From Brachypodius melanocephalos (lineage: Eukaryota > Chordata > Aves > Passeriformes > Pycnonotidae): a stretch of DNA of 64,000 nucleotides. Shown here one piece after another: positions 12,511-27,520 of the stretch (positions within the stretch are counted from its first letter, which is position 1; every line of letters starts with the position of its first letter). Where the stretch lies: NCBI GenBank assembly GCA_013398615.1, contig VZSR01003282.1, positions 3,105,168 through 3,169,167 of the forward strand. Reading direction: 5' to 3'. The notes under the pieces are model-generated. The model saw nothing but the letters and a program-made list of their open reading frames with translations. It was not told where the DNA came from and did no database searches. The position numbers and the translations under genes were made by a program.

Positions 12511-14954
12511 GAGCCCTGCAAACTATAAATCCGACTGATTACTCTGCACTCTTTTGCTTGACTGAGCCTTTACAATCAGACATCCCCGTTAACAATAAGC
12601 TCCTAATGAATCAAACATCTATGGCATTAGTTTCACCTAGCTGCCTCTTTCCCATGCACTGCAGCTCTTTGTCAGACCTGGCTTGATGAGAAAAGCTAGT
12701 GACACTTGGTGCACCTATTGATAAACAATTCAGTAATGAGGGGCATAACAAAAATTACCTAAAACAACCTGATTAAAAATGACAGGCAAAGGGTACTACA
12801 GAGCTTTGCAGTTAAGGTAACTCCCGTATATCGGGAGGGATGGAAAAAATAATTAGGTGCAACACAACTTGCTTTAAAATTACACATTTTGGCGCTTTTC
12901 TCTTCCCCCTCCTTTTTGGGGGGGGAGAGGGGGGGACTAGGAGTCTGATGGGTGTTAAAAGGAAAATGTTCCATCATAGTTTATAAGAGATTCATCTTTT
13001 TTCAGAAAATTTGCAACTCAATGAGCTTTTTCTCTCTCCTTTTTGAAGCAGCACATTAATGGCAAAATGTATTGCTATTTGCAATCCAACTTTCTATCCA
13101 TAGCAAATTCCTATATTATAACTCAGCATTTTACTTCCTTTGTTTAAATATTGGTTTTGTTGGTTAAGAGAACATGTGGGCTGTAAACAAAGGATAAATA
13201 AGCTGTGAAAATAAAAGCAGGCTCCAAGGAATAAATAAGAACAAAATGGAAAAGACTGCACCGGGCTCCTGCGATGAACACAGGCATCTCTTTGTGAGAG
13301 GGGAAAAAAATGTGTTAAAAGGGCACATACTGCAACTCTGAGGCAAACTTTGAAATGGAAGTGTGGAAGCATAAGAGCATTTGATTCCAAATCAGCAATG
13401 TGTGGGTTTGCATTTGCGTAGCAGCATGTTGGGAGGGTTTCAATCAGTGCACAGATGCACTTGAAAATCAAATATGGACATGGGGAATGTTTTTGGATAT
13501 AGCAAATGAGGACTGATGACATGTTTACACTTTGCACATGGATCCAGTACAAAACCATACCCTGCAAAGAGACAATAACCACCATTTGCTGCTTTTCAGG
13601 GCTGGAACAAAATGGTGGCAAAGGAAGGGACTACAAGGGAGTGTCTATTCCCACCTGGGAGAGGGCTGCACCAATTCCCTGCCTCTGGGCTCATTTTGCT
13701 CATCTCTCACTTGAGAAAGGGACTTTTTAACAAATAATCAAAAAAAACATAAAGACACATCGGCTTGAAAAACAACAGCGTGAGAGGAAAAGGGAAGAAA
13801 AGGCAAGTTTCAAACATCAGTGATGCCTTTCTATGCTGTCAAAATATTTTCTTTACAGAAGAATTAAAAATTATAGTTGGAATATTGCTGGAATGAAATA
13901 GGGAATAATCGTAAGCAAAGGCATTTCCATCATCTCCAATGGAAAATTGCCATTTTGACATTACTTCAGTGTCTGTCTCTATATATCCTTAAAGGAGAAA
14001 TTCCTGGCTTATAAATAATGTATCCCAAGTTAGGCTGAGTTGTTAATGAAAGTTCATCAAGATGGCAAAACTTTTTTCGAAAAGGAAATAGTAGTTGCAG
14101 GCAATTGCATCTGACCAGACTATAATGTATCCCTCTGGAAGGCAGCTCCAGCTCACAGTATGAAGTAATCGTTTGTGAATGTTTTCCAAACTGTGATGCA
14201 TATTTTACATTTTAAAGAAAGAGACAAAAGTTAGCTATCTATGACAACAGGGAAAAACATCTGTTCTACACTTTCTCCCAATCAGACATTAAAGAAATGC
14301 ACATGAACTAATACGCAGAGTTTTAAACTTTTTGTGAAGAGTTAATTTCAAACTTTTAAGAGGGTATCATTGCAGTTCAAATAGTCCTTCAAACATTTGA
14401 CTTCTGCTACTGATTATTAATAATAATCATCCCATTTTCCCTTACACTTTCCAGGATGAATTCAGAATGTCAAAGCTAATTTTCTCATCAGCCTCGGGCT
14501 TTTTTAAAACATTGCAAACTTGAGATCTCTGGTCTCTTCTCACACACTTGGGGTTTGCCACAGCATGGGGTTAGAAAATCCAACCTCCACAACCCTGCAT
14601 GGGGTGAGCATTTGTTCAACTGAGACCCAAAAGCTGGATTTTTACAGAACTACCTGAATCTGAAGTCTCTTGGCCCTTTTTTCTGGTACTTGTCCAGCCT
14701 GAAGCCCATGGTTTTGTCTTGGTGGCTTTACAAACTCACTGGCATTTTGAATAGAATGTAAATGGACTTATCTGTGAAGTCGAGCTATAGCTTTCCTGAG
14801 ATATTTGTACAAGACATTATTTAGTTAGATAAGACACTTAAAGCATTGAATTTGAACACCTTCCTCACTGCGTGTTGCTAGAGAGATTCACAATTACACT
14901 TTCCACCACACTGTCCTGCCTGATGCCCTGAAATGACACCAAAGAGCTCCACTG

Positions 14955-15041
14955 TGAAGCCATTCTCCCTTGTCCTGTCACTCCATGACCTCATCCAAAG
15001 TCTCTCTCCATCTCACTTGTAGCCCTTTAGGTACTGGAAGG
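14955..15041 (-). mobile_element. CR1 LINE internal 3' fragment
   Basis: Short antisense CR1 piece with 'ctcccttgtcctgtcactcc' and 'tagccctttaggtactggaa'. The terminal repeat end is missing. Confidence 0.75.
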
Positions 15042-18000
15042 TACCTGTGACCAATCAGTGATCACAGGTACAATACATCTATCACATTTCTTCAGCCCTA
15101 TTCTTCAAACTTCTATCTTTTGGGCATATCCTCCTTTCCCCTAAAGGATTTATCAAAAAGGCAAAGCAAATTCCAGCAAGTGATGCTTCTTTACACTAGA
15201 AGCTCAGTGAGAGGTGCATCTAATGATGGCTTCCTGCAGATTTAGGTTCAGCTCCCCTGCCAGGTTATTTTGTCCAGTGTTTGTACATCCAACAGCAAAA
15301 GGAGGAACACGTTAAATGTCCAGAAATAAAAGTTACAAGAGATTATTCTTAAATACCACCAGCCTTATAAAACTACAAAAACCACGTTTAGGAAAATAAT
15401 TTCTGAATTGTTTCCATGATTTTCCTTTCTAGTACAGAGTAAGGCATTTCCATTTGTGTCTCAGGTAAAAATGCAAAGTGTCATTTCCTGTCAATAGCCA
15501 ACAAGAGATATATTTATGCTTTGGAAGCCCTTTCACACACCACCTATTTTTACCTGGGAAAGGAACAGACAGCCCAGTTGCTATAAGTTTATCATATAGA
15601 AGTCAGTGTAGTGCCATGGATGTCACCCAAGAGAGAGGGACCCTGAGTGGAAAGTGACACACATTACCCTTCCAGTCATACACAAAGCCAGAACTGATGC
15701 CACAGAGCGAGGGTTGAGCTGGTGGATGCCAACACTACCTCCATCATCACAGGACAAAATAACACATGGAATAATTCTATCACCTTCCCTCGTTCAGCTT
15801 TTGAACATGAGTCTACTTGGCATTAGAGCCAACTTAGTCAACTCACTGTAAGGGCACTCTTATATAAGAAAGCAAAAACTCATCGAATTCATAATTCAGC
15901 TTCAGCTGGTTCTGATGTTCAGTGGGCAGACATGAGCTCAGCTGTTTGCCTCAACAGAACAAACTTCATTTCCATCGACAGTAAATTTGGCCTTTACTTC
16001 ACATTTTGGGAGAGAATCTTGAAAAACAACTCGCACCAGAATGATTTATTGTTTTTTCCCCCTGTTTCTGAACAGTTCATTGGAATGCACTTTTATGTGA
16101 CTACACAGTAAGGCTAAGGTTGAAATTAAAAACAAAAAAAAGGAGGCAAGGTATCAAAAATTTAATTCTCAGAGTTAGTTTTAAAATTATTTGTTGTACA
16201 GTGAAGCCTGAAACATACCACCAATATCAGGGCTAGGTTTTTCAAAGCTATAGGTGATTTAGCAGGATGTGCATCAGCTAAATACTGAAATTCATTTAGG
16301 ATGAGATGCCCAGAGCAGTGATGTTGGTCCCCTAGAGCCATCTTACCATCAGAAATGCATTCAAAGGGTGTTCTTACCTTCTCTAATATATATCAGATAA
16401 AAATAAAATTTGTGGAGCTTCAGCTGCCCCATAGTTAATGGCAAAGTTATATTTATTTTTTAGCACTTGAAGATCTGGCCTGATTAAATTAAACAGCCAA
16501 TTAGGAAAGACTACAAATTTATGTAAGCCATACAGTCAGTATGTTCTCCCTATCACCACAGAGACCAGATTTTCCCCATCACAGGTCTTTAGTTCAACAC
16601 TTGCTCAAATTTCCAAATTTGAGAAGTGCCACAATTTTGAAAGACTTTCCTGAAAGCCAGGCATTGAGAATTTAGGTGCCTTTCCTCAGGACAACGTCTT
16701 ATTTAGATCAGGAGATCATTTTCCTTCCCTGCTCTTGAAAAACATTTTGCTATTCACTCGGTGTGTCCTATTAGCAGAAAATAGAGAAAGTTCTGATGCA
16801 TCATAGCACGCATCTGAAATTCTAATTAACAAGAAGTCATCTGTAGTTGTCCAGCATCATATTATTAATTCACAAAGCAATAAAGGGATATATTTCAGAC
16901 TGAATGAGAAAATAGGTACTGAATGGGGTCAGAGTATTTCACTACACGTAATTTGTCACGATCTTTAACTGTTTCAAACCTGCGGAAGTCAAGTTGTACA
17001 ATGCCTTACCATGAATAAAATTTCCTATATAAAGCAGTTACACCACTATGATTTACTCTCCTGAACTTAAAACCTGAGTAAGTTTTAAATCTATATAACC
17101 CAGGGTTGCATAAGGAAGTATATTTCTACTGCAAATACGTAGACTTTTGCCCTTTATGTATTTTTGAGCAAGAAAGGCTCTTCTAGGGCCACTACAATAT
17201 ATGACATATATAATACACGGTATGTTTTTGGCATTATGATCAATACACAAATTAATTTGTTTAAAAAATATATTCAATAACAGGAATGGTAGTTTTGACA
17301 AATAAAAAAGCACATCTCAGTTAAATTCTAACCAACTTTACATTACAGAAGTCTTAGGAAGACCTTTTTTTTTTAAATCCTACACCCTGAAAATGCAGGA
17401 TTTTCAAAATTCATGGTCAATGAGTAAAACTTTCTTCTTCCTGCTTGTTTAAAAAAATTAACTTCATGGTAAAGTATGGGGAAACCCGGAATGATTCATG
17501 CATTCATCCACTACTTTTCCAGCAAGAGGTCTCTCAGTTACTAGAATTTTATACTATTAGTGCTCTGAGAGTGCTTTAAATGCCAACCTGTAAAAGGAAA
17601 GTAAAAACAAATCAAAGTTAATCTTGACTGGCTGGGAAAAAATGCTTAAATCAATATGGCACTGGCTCATCTACTCGTCATTTAGTCATTACCTGGGAGA
17701 CGAGACCTCCTGCTACAGCAGATATTTTATTTATTTTTAATACAGATTTACCACTGCCTCAGTTCTGCAGACCTATATGAAGCCAAAGTCATTCCAGTCT
17801 TGCCCTGTCACACTGTTTACTCCTCATATTTTATTTATCCCTGTTTGCTCTTTACATTGGCTACAGAGATAAGCACATACAAATATTGTGATGTTCAGCA
17901 AGTTTCGTGCAATGAGAGAGGGCAAAAGCCACTATCTCCCATTTATAGCATCCTGGAGAGAATGATAACACCATAATTCTCCTAAAGAAAAGCCTTTTAA

Positions 18001-21000
18001 TATGAGATTTTCCTTTATTTTAAATCTTACCTTGAAGAGTAGCTCTGCAAAGTTTAGAAATATTTTGAAGTGTTCCTTCACCCCCTGCAAAAGTCAGGTT
18101 GAAACATGTTTCCAGTGCAATTTTAGAGGTAGAAACCTCATTGTCAGGTGTTCAACATATGAAAAGCTTAAGGACATCAGGGTTATGATTAAGGAAAGGA
18201 CAGTTTGGGGACCCTATGGGCACACAGGGGCTGATACTTATATCCCACTGGCATGAACAGAAATGATAAATCTGTTCAAATCAGTGGTGTTTGACCAGGG
18301 ATCAGAACGAGAGCTGTGATCTACGTGTGTGACTTTTACTGGAAGCTGCAAAACTTCCCCAGAAAAGTAACCCCTGGGGGGTTTAGGCAGTGCACATCTG
18401 AGCAGCAAAGGCTACTTGGTAATTGTGACAAAGCAAAGTGTTTCATTCTGGTTCCTGAACTGGAACAGATGACTATTTCTTCTTTTAAGGAGATGAGAGT
18501 AAAAAGGGAGCCAATCCGATCTCTGGAAGAAAAGCCTACGATGCAACCTCAAAATAAATACACTTATTTGCATATACAAACACTATATGTACCCACTAAT
18601 ATCCCTTCCTTAAACCGTGAGGAATATCACATATGCTACAGCTCACACCAACCAGAATAATGAGGGAGGTGTTGGGTTTTGATATTTTTATAAGTTCATA
18701 TAACTCTACAGTCGAAGCAGCTCTAGGTTCATCAGAGCTATCACACAAGAAAAAGGGACTTATCACAAACAAGTTTGTTTAATCATCAGCTGCCTTAACT
18801 TCGGTCCTCTCCCCGACCTGTGTGTCTCCAGTCTGTGTCACAGTCTGTATTGCAGCCTAATCACACAGAAAAGCAAACTCTGAACAGCTACTGTCACCTC
18901 CCTCTCTCTTTTCCTTTCCCAGCAGGTTAAACGTGGAAAATGCTAAAAATCTCCTGGGAGTGAGTCTAAAAATGAAGTGTAAATAGGTACGGAGGAAGAA
19001 AAAAAACCACAACACCCTACGAGAAAAAGTGTTATGGAAGGTGCCTGAATGGCAAAGTGCAAAGGGTGACAAGAAGAAAATTGTGATGGCACACAAAAGG
19101 CGAGGGAACAAGAAAGATGCGATACAATAGATAGCTGGTGAGAGCCTATCCACTGCCTGGTGCCTCCTGTTCCTCCTCCTCAATACCTTCATTTTTTTTG
19201 TTATGATAAAGGACATTCATGATCAGTAACAATGTTATAATGATAGTAAATGCGGGATTTAAGGTATATAAAACCTCCAGCCAACATTAGAAAGCCACCA
19301 AGGGGGAGTTACCTTGCACGAGGTTCTATTTAGTGATGGCTCCACTCTTTCACTCCCTGACTGCAAATCAGCATTTTTAGTGGACAATAGGCTCAGCAGT
19401 GGCCTTATGATTGCCTCTTTTCAAATGGAAATGGCTATCCTAACTCCTCTGCCAGGTTTTTCTTACTATAGCACAAAGTGCAGTTTACAAGGCTCTAAGG
19501 GGGGAAAAAAAATCTTAGCTGAATATCTTTTTTTATTCGACAAACTGACATGTAAATTACCCTTTAAGTGCTCCACTCTAGGGCTCTGATCATCTCCTAA
19601 TTGTCACAGTCAATTGTAGCCAACAGTCTCTTCAATCCCAAGCGCTTTGACAACAAGCATAAGGATCAAAGCAGAATCAGCTCCCTTCAATATCCTTCTG
19701 TTTAGGATGCTACAAAAAGCCTGAAAAAGAAAGGTGTAAGGGCATTAGTGGAGAAGGAACTGAGAGGAGAAAGTACTATACCAGTCATTTTCTTCTTCAC
19801 TAATATTATATATCCTTACATACTCTGTTATCCCATGTTCAGCATGAATACATAAACATCCCAGATAATAAATGTGGTTTAAAACCACTCGCATATATTA
19901 CTACTTTAAAATGAATGCATAATGCGTTTCTGCTGCTTCCTGCATGCCTCCCTCCAACTTTCCCTTCGACTCTGGGAATGGATGCAACACCAATTATTTT
20001 TTAAAGCAGTTTATTTTTTTCCCAACGCAGTCCTACAGTGTCTTCCAGGGTGATCTGGGCTGCAAACCAGCCTACTCGGGTGGAAACCCACCCCAAGTTG
20101 CATTCATGGGGCCAGTGTGACTGAGACATGGAGCAGGTTGTTTGTGTTTCTGCCTTTGCTTTCTGAAGTGCCTATAACCCAAGGTCAGGCATAGGCTGGA
20201 GGAAAACCCTCTCATTCAGTTGGAGTCCAGCTCTGAGAACAGCCAGTCTCAGTCACATCCAAAACCACTGGGAAGAAAGACAAGAACGAATCCAGCAGTT
20301 CTCAAAGCCTGCCTGGGGGGAAAAGAAATAATTTCCTATAATTCTGATGGAAGATTCACCTTTTATTGTATTCCAGACCACTTCAAATCAGTGCCACACT
20401 ACATTGCTGAAATTTTTGCACAGGCTGGCTGTGTTTGACGATAGGAGCTTGCTCGCTCTGCAATACGCTTCCATACCCTCCGTGCCTCGCAGACGCCTTG
20501 CTGGAGCCGTGTTTCCAGGGAATGGGAGCAAGGCAGAGCTATTCTGAGTCACGTTTTTTAACTTCAAAACTTGTGCGTCTTCGCAGACGTAGCGGTGACT
20601 CCCACGGAGGCTCGCGAGCGGGCTGCAGGGGAGGAACTGCACGGCTGCTGCAGGAGATGCGCTGCTGCAGTGGGAGAGAGCCTGCAGGAGGCTGGGGATG
20701 TGCCACAGGCATCTCCAAATGGAAAACAAGGCTCTGCAGGGTCAGGTCAAAGGAGCCTTTGGGCCTTTCCAACAATCATGCTGCCACAGAAAAAGCAAGG
20801 AAGAGACTTCACCCATTTTTCCTGGAGCTCTGTCTGTCCTGCTCCTGAAAAAGACACAGGTTATATCCCTCGAGCGAAACAAAATGGGAATTTGAAGGTC
20901 AAAATCTCCTTCATAAGAAATTAACTCACTTCTTACAGCTGTTTTTAAGGAGCCTAACATTTCTTGAAGATGATGCACTTTATCCATTGTCTCACATGAC

Positions 21001-24000
21001 ACTGAAGGAATGCTTGGACGAGGCAGCTGGATGAGCATCACAACCTGCTGATCCCATCATACTTTCCACACCCAGATTCTGTGTAGAGGATGAGCTGAGT
21101 CAGATTCACAAACCAGGAGAAAAACAGTCACTTGTTTGACAGCACACCAAGGGTTTAAGGTAGCTCTTCCTGAGCCATCACCCACAGCACATTCCCCAAA
21201 GACAAAAACGTTTAAGATGCAAACAACGATCTTATTTTTACACAGAGAACACTCTGAATTTGTAGAGAAGATGCAGCAAAGATACAACAAATCTTTCTAC
21301 AGAGCTGCCTCTTCACCCAAATGTGGATAATACAAAGGTACAAACACTGGTGAGAGAGTTTTTTATAATGAATAGGAACAAGAAGTCAAAATTTCTCATG
21401 GGAAAGATATTCCAAAAAAATGATGAGGGGGAAACATCAAAAGCACTAATTGGAGTGATGTCGAAATAATATAGAAGGTTAATCTAATATATAATTTAAA
21501 ATAAATACTACCACAAAATTACAAAATTGAATTGAAACATTTGTCTTGTCAAGCTGTTTTGTTTCCATAATATCAAAGGGAAATATTTTAACTCTTTCTG
21601 ACCAAAAAATTTACTGAAAAAAATGTGTACTCTGAAGAAAAATTTCCAGCTTGGTGCAACACACTTTGCCCAACAGCAAATCTGCAAATATTTTTCACCC
21701 TCGTATAAAGATTTTCTCCAGCTAAATTCTGTCATGACTCCAGTTATTAGCAAATTTGTGGCTGTTTAGCTCACTAAAATTAACTTGAAGAATATTTCCA
21801 CCTCCTCATTCACACACAAGAGGAGCCACATGCCAAGAAAAAGCTGCAAGGTCACCTGGATTGTAATTATTATTATTATTTATACAACAGAAATATTTGA
21901 AAATAATAGGACAGCTAACACAGCCTGGAATATTTTCTCACCTTGCTTGAAAACACATCCAAATGGTTGTTCCATAAAACTGTTGGTTCCAAGCTCAGCT
22001 GGTGGAGTTGCTGCTGATAGACTCCAAAAAGCTGAGTGGCACAAAAATCCTGGACTTTTTCCTGGGCTTACCTCCTTTTTGTGGAGATAATTACTATAGT
22101 TTGCCAAGTACAGGTTTCATTACTGGAAAGCAGTAGAGGGTCCAAATGACAATGACTAGAAAGAGATAAGCTCAGTGAGAGGGTTTTCCCTTAAAACAAG
22201 GGACGAGTTATGGAAAGAAGTTGAAAAAACTCCCACCCTATCGCAAAATATATTTTTTTTTTCAACACACTGAATAGCAATAGAGATATTTGATGCACTA
22301 AGCCATTTGTTGCACATGACCGTTTCATTATACTGCAGAGCTGCACTTTATTACAGGTGATTAACAAATGTCTTGCACGACTGAAAGGAGGGGGAAAGGG
22401 CCACGATGTGGAGCAGCCTGCAGGAAAGGGGCTCCTCCAGCTGCCTTCCACAGGCTGTGGATGTGCTGGGGAGCACTGGGGTGGGTTCCTCTGGATGTGT
22501 TACCCCAAAAAGGGGAGCACTGATTGCTGTTCAGAGCTTGGGTCCTGAGAGGATTCTGGTGCCCTTTCCTACAGACTCCAACATAACCCCCCCAGTCTGG
22601 TTGTAAAGGAGGGGAATAATAGTGCCCATTGTGCTGCTGACATTTCTCTGGGAGGGGGTGGCTCTTCACTAAAGCAGTTGTGTTTCCTTATTTAGTTCTC
22701 AGCCACAAGCATGAATTTTTGCAGCCTTTTTTTTTTCTTCTTCTTCTTTTTTTTTGTGCGTGCTTCTGGAAAGTAAAAAGATGAAAAGTTACCTTTTGGA
22801 AGCCTTGGAGACAGTCAAAGCACATGGAGTGATGTGGTATGAAAGTCCGTGGCCACAGAACCACTCCAGGACTATTGCAAGGCTCCTGTTACAACTCTTA
22901 AATTACTGATGATTAACTGATGTGCTCTGGTCATTAAATCCTTGTTCAACCCAGCCTTTCAGGCAACAAAGACAAACTATTTCCCTCTGGGATGCCTTTC
23001 AGGGATCCGTGTTGAGTTTGCTAAGAAAGGACGTGAAGTCATTACCTCTGCAATGGCCAGAGCCAGGTGAAGAGCCTTCAGAAGACCTCAGGAAGCCACG
23101 CGCTTACACTTCAGCTGGGATTTGTTTTAAGCAGCTCACATGCCCCTTTTTAAGTGATTATTTCTAGCTGGTGCTCAGGGTGGGTTGGTGACAACAGTTC
23201 CTTCCGTGCAAAGGGTTGAGGTTCAAGCCAGCCATAACAGGACTTGCACTAAAGGAGTCAATCCCTACATAATTCCTTGGTCCTGGGGAGAAGACGCATT
23301 TTTGGGGTGTCTTCATAGCTCATTAGCACAGTTCCTACTGCAGTTAGCTCCACTGCACAGCTCCCACTCCAGCCACATCCCCCTAAGCCCAGGAAAACAT
23401 TCCAAAGCCATTTTACAGAAGAGGACATGGGAGCTCTTTTAACAGTGGGATCCAAGTCTATTAAAAGCTAGTGAGATGTGCCATCCAGCGAGCTCACCAA
23501 AGTCATGAAAAACTGGTGGCAGAGCCAGGGCCACGCCACAGCAGCTCCCAGGGCCTGATCTGTGCTCAGGCAGTTGGGTACCACAGAGACCTTCGTGCTT
23601 TTAACTCCTGAGGGGTCACCTCCAGGCAGCTGAACACACACCGAGGATGTCCCATTCCCTCCCAGGCTCCTGCCTGACAAAGCCCAGAACAAGGGCATCA
23701 TTCACAGGCGCCGCCAGTGGAACCGGGCTGCAAAGAAAGCTGTTTCAAATAACAACCAGGGAGTCGGGAGAAAAATCATGTCTAACCACATGTCTGTTGA
23801 GAAGAATATTATGCAGCATTTATCAGCCCCGACGGGAGCTCTCCTGGCAAAACTGGTTTCAATATGGGAGTTTAAGTGTATGGCAACTGAGAGAGGGAAT
23901 ATAGACACTGCTTTAGACGGGGAGAATTTCTATGTGTTACTGCAGTTTTAATTGACATTAAGCAAGAAGAGCCACAAGAATAGAGCAAGTGCCCATTTCT

Positions 24001-25184
24001 CACAGCACATCTAGCTTGTGTAGAGCTGCTCAGGGCTCATGTACCACCAGTTTAGAAACATGTGTAATTGCTTATGGTCAGCGTCGAAGCACTGCCATAT
24101 CACACATTAAACAGATAACCACTATTATTATAAGAGCAACTTCCTTGACCTCATATTTTGGTCTGGCTCTGAATTCCTGTCCTTTACCAGTTTGGTTTGT
24201 TGCATTTTGCCAGCCCTCTGCCTCTACATGTCATTTTCTGCTCCTGTAAGTGACCGGTGCAGTGGAGAGCTCACTCTAAAAATGCATATTTGAGCACATG
24301 AATAGAATAAATTCAAGAAATATGATCACAGTTGCTCCTGTAATGTTTTTATAAACACAGAGTCTCTGCTTTTTTATTATAGTTAAGGTACAGTGTGTTA
24401 TTTGGCAGAGGAATCTGACTTGAAAATGTAAAAGGTTCAGGCAACCACACATTTGGAAGTAGAAATCTTTCCTTAAAACAAGGCTCTGGTGTTTAAACAT
24501 AGCAAAATTTCTGGAAACTTCAGTTTCTCGAAGTCTGCCAAAGCTCCAGTCACATGTAACATATTCTTAGGGCTTACATATAATGCTTCAAGTAATAAAC
24601 AACATCTTGTTTAGAGCAGGATGGGGAAAAAAAAAGGGAAAACATTCATTAGGAGTCAAAGCTCTACACCAGTATTGAAAACAAAGCAAATTTCTTGCAC
24701 TGAAAGCTCAGAATAACTTTTATAGTGGATTAAAAAAGATTCAAGTACTCTTCACACCTCTAAATATTGCAGTTTAAATTGTAGGTTAAGTTCTTACAGC
24801 AATTAAATAAAATATTCTATAAAAGAAGTAAAATGCACTCACTGCAGCACACTCAGGTTTTCAGCAACAGAAAGAAAAGTTCTGATCATCCTAATTGGGT
24901 AACAGGATGAGTTACACACTGTACATAACTATAGGTCATCAGTAGCCCTTCAGTGCTCCCTGTACAATTCATTTATCGTGCATTTTTTATTCAGGAACAA
25001 GACTGGATTTGAAAAAAAAATAAGTTGCTTCCATACGAAGGCTCATCGTGCAGAATATTCACAGTTTAAATTTATGCACAGTCATCTCTACTAGTCAGAC
25101 ACCATTTCAGTCCTCTCATCAGAATGCACATTAACAGGATGAATTTGAGATACAGAAATAGCACACCACAGCCAGGCCTGGAGT
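15042..25184. other. Upstream flank, no gene seen
   Basis: AT-rich, nearly free of recognisable transposons. It includes a short (ATT)n at 21866-21880 and a mildly CpG-containing patch at 20440-20680. TATATAAAA at 19264-19272 is an isolated motif without promoter context. Confidence 0.6.
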
Positions 25185-25262
25185 ATGGGCCCTAATACCT
25201 ACCTCACTGGGATCTAGTCAGGTTTAATTAATTAATGCTTATGAAGCACTATGAGCTCCTCA
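25185..25262 (+). mobile_element. Ancient MIR-like SINE 3' fragment
   Basis: 'taatacctacctcactggga' followed by 'attaattaatgcttatgaag' and 'cactatgagctcctcag' resembles the 3' half of MIR in sense orientation. Diverged copy. Confidence 0.55.
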
Positions 25263-27480
25263 GATCATCACTTCAATTCATTATCACCCCCATTTGTTTT
25301 GTGTCCCACTTCCCCCCTTAATTCAACAGTGAATTTCTTTTGGAAAGTGTTGCATTTATAGAGTAATGAACAGATGAAAGAGGTTGGAGTGATTCCACAG
25401 GAGTATAAAAAGGAGCAGGAATCCTTCCCCTTCCTTCCTGCTTGAGTCATTTAGCATCAGGTCTCAGAGGAGCACGGAGCTTCAAGATGTGTAATGCTCT
25501 TCTAGGAGTCACCTCTGACCAAAACCGTGTCAAAATGCACCAGAAAAAATGATGAATGCAAGGATTTAACATTAAAACAATTGGTTTTAGTCTGGGAAAC
25601 TTCTCTGCTTGCATTTATGTTAATTAAAGATGGGCATGAGCCACAATGCTCAAAAGGGTGTGGATGCAAGCACTTGGTTCTTCCCTCATCTCTAATAATT
25701 ATTAGATACATTTGATGGAGATAGTTGGAAAGAAAATCAATAAGAGAATGAATCAAGAAAATGAATGGCAATTTCAAATACTTACAAGTATAGGATTTCA
25801 CTCAAGGCCAAGACAAGATAAAATTAGTAGTCTGTATTAAAACAAAACAAAATACAATTTGATCAAACTTCCATTCAGTGGGATCTTCTTTAAGGGCTTC
25901 AGATTTTGGCATTGAATAATTTGGGTTACAGAGCTCAACAGAGAAGAAAAGAAAGATTGTCTGCTGAAACTCCAAGGTTGCCATAGACTTTCCAAAGAGA
26001 AACCAGATTAAGACAAAAAAATTACTGGTGGAAGAAAAGCTGATAAAGAAGACTAGAATTTGATAATGGAGGAATTTAATTATTCAGGTATTGATTGCTA
26101 TGATAACTATGTGGAAGCTAACAAAGTTTGTTTGTAGCAGCAATGCTATTAGACCAGCAACTGAGTCCTGTGCTTGGAGCTGGGCCTGTGTGCTGTTATA
26201 AAATTAATTTTAATTATAAAATTTAACTTTAATCACATTTCATGTCAATATAAGTTTAAAAGTTAATGATAGAGAGTTCAAACTTCACTATGATAAAGAT
26301 CCTCATAGATTTAAGGGATAAATCAATGGAAAACATTCTTATCAAGGAAAGCTTGGGAGATTCACAAAGTGAATGGACTTGAGTCAACAGAACAATTAAA
26401 TACCAAATACATTGTTATCATTAATTTAAAGAGAAAATCTTACTAAAGACAAAAGAATTGATACATCCAATGGTGAGGGAAAGTGTGACAATACACAATA
26501 ATGGCAATCCGAGAGTCGTGAACCAGGGAAAAGCAAATATGCTTTAGTAGGGGTTGTTCTGTGGTTATTCTGATTGAAAAATTCTTCCTACTGAACTTCA
26601 AAGTTAGGACCTCATCTTTCAGGACTCACAAATATGATTTCTCATTTAGATATTTTTGTTGCCAACATAACAAACCAAGAGTTTTGCAGTTCATAAGCGG
26701 GACTGACCTTGTACAGTCCCGTGACCACAAGAGTGATCTCCAGTTCCATGTATTGTATATTTAAACAATATACAATTGTGATTTAATCAATATACCTGTG
26801 AGCAGGTACTTAAAATCCAGTTCTCCCTCTCTCATGATTTTTTTCATGAAAGCTTAGGGTGGTCCCAGGTGGGTGAAAATCTTCCCTATCAGACTTGCTT
26901 TCTCATTGATCCAAAAAATATGATTAACTTTTCCGTAGAAAACGTAATCATCTCTCAGACTAAACCGCAATTTTCATTAAAAAAAAAATTAAACTTGGAA
27001 AAAATTAAGGTTTTGATTTTCTGTGAAAAATGTTTCTGTTTGGAACCGTAACCACAATGGTTTTTCCTCACCATGATTTATAAGCCAGACCATAATTCAG
27101 ACAAAATATCAGCGAACTTCAGCAGAGAGGATGTGGCACCCAAGCTACACCACCTTTTAAACAGGTCCAGTTAGCGTATACAAATTCCATTTGTTTTAGT
27201 CTTAAATTTTTCCTTTGGTCTCAATTCAAAGGGAGGGACTCTTTCCTGTGTAAAATGTTAGCTTTCCAATATTAAAATCAATCTAAGCATGAATCTAATA
27301 TTAATCTCCCACTTACTGTATTTACCAGAAATTGCCAGGTCCACTGTTGTAATAGAGAGATCTGCAGATGGGAACAGAAATCTGGGAGGGACAGTAAACA
27401 TCCTAAAATAGTCAAATAATGGAAAAATAAGGCAGAAGAAACTGCTAGTCCAAACCAATGTTACATTAAGAATGTAATAC

Positions 27481-27520
27481 ATTAAGAATCTAGAATTAAG
27501 AATTTAGAATTAAGAATTAG
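27481..27520. repeat. 14-bp AT-rich tandem repeat
   Basis: Three copies of attaagaat(c/t)taga. Related attaagaat words precede it from about 27464. Confidence 0.85.

Larger units (their letters stand above)
8541..14954. other. Upstream flank, possible regulatory DNA
   Basis: Repeat-poor for 6 kb. AT-rich stretches at 10380-10740, 11790-12300 and 13060-13220 carry SOX-, forkhead- and homeobox-type words (AACAATA, TAAACAAAGG, TTAATTA-like) and could be enhancers, but nothing is decisive. No exon seen. Confidence 0.45.

Noticed and set aside
19264..19272. TATA-box-like TATATAAAA
   Set aside because: Isolated in AT-rich DNA, with no initiator, exon or CpG context.
19285..19304. CTCF-like CCACCAAGGGGGAG
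   Set aside because: Two mismatches at informative core positions; too weak to call.
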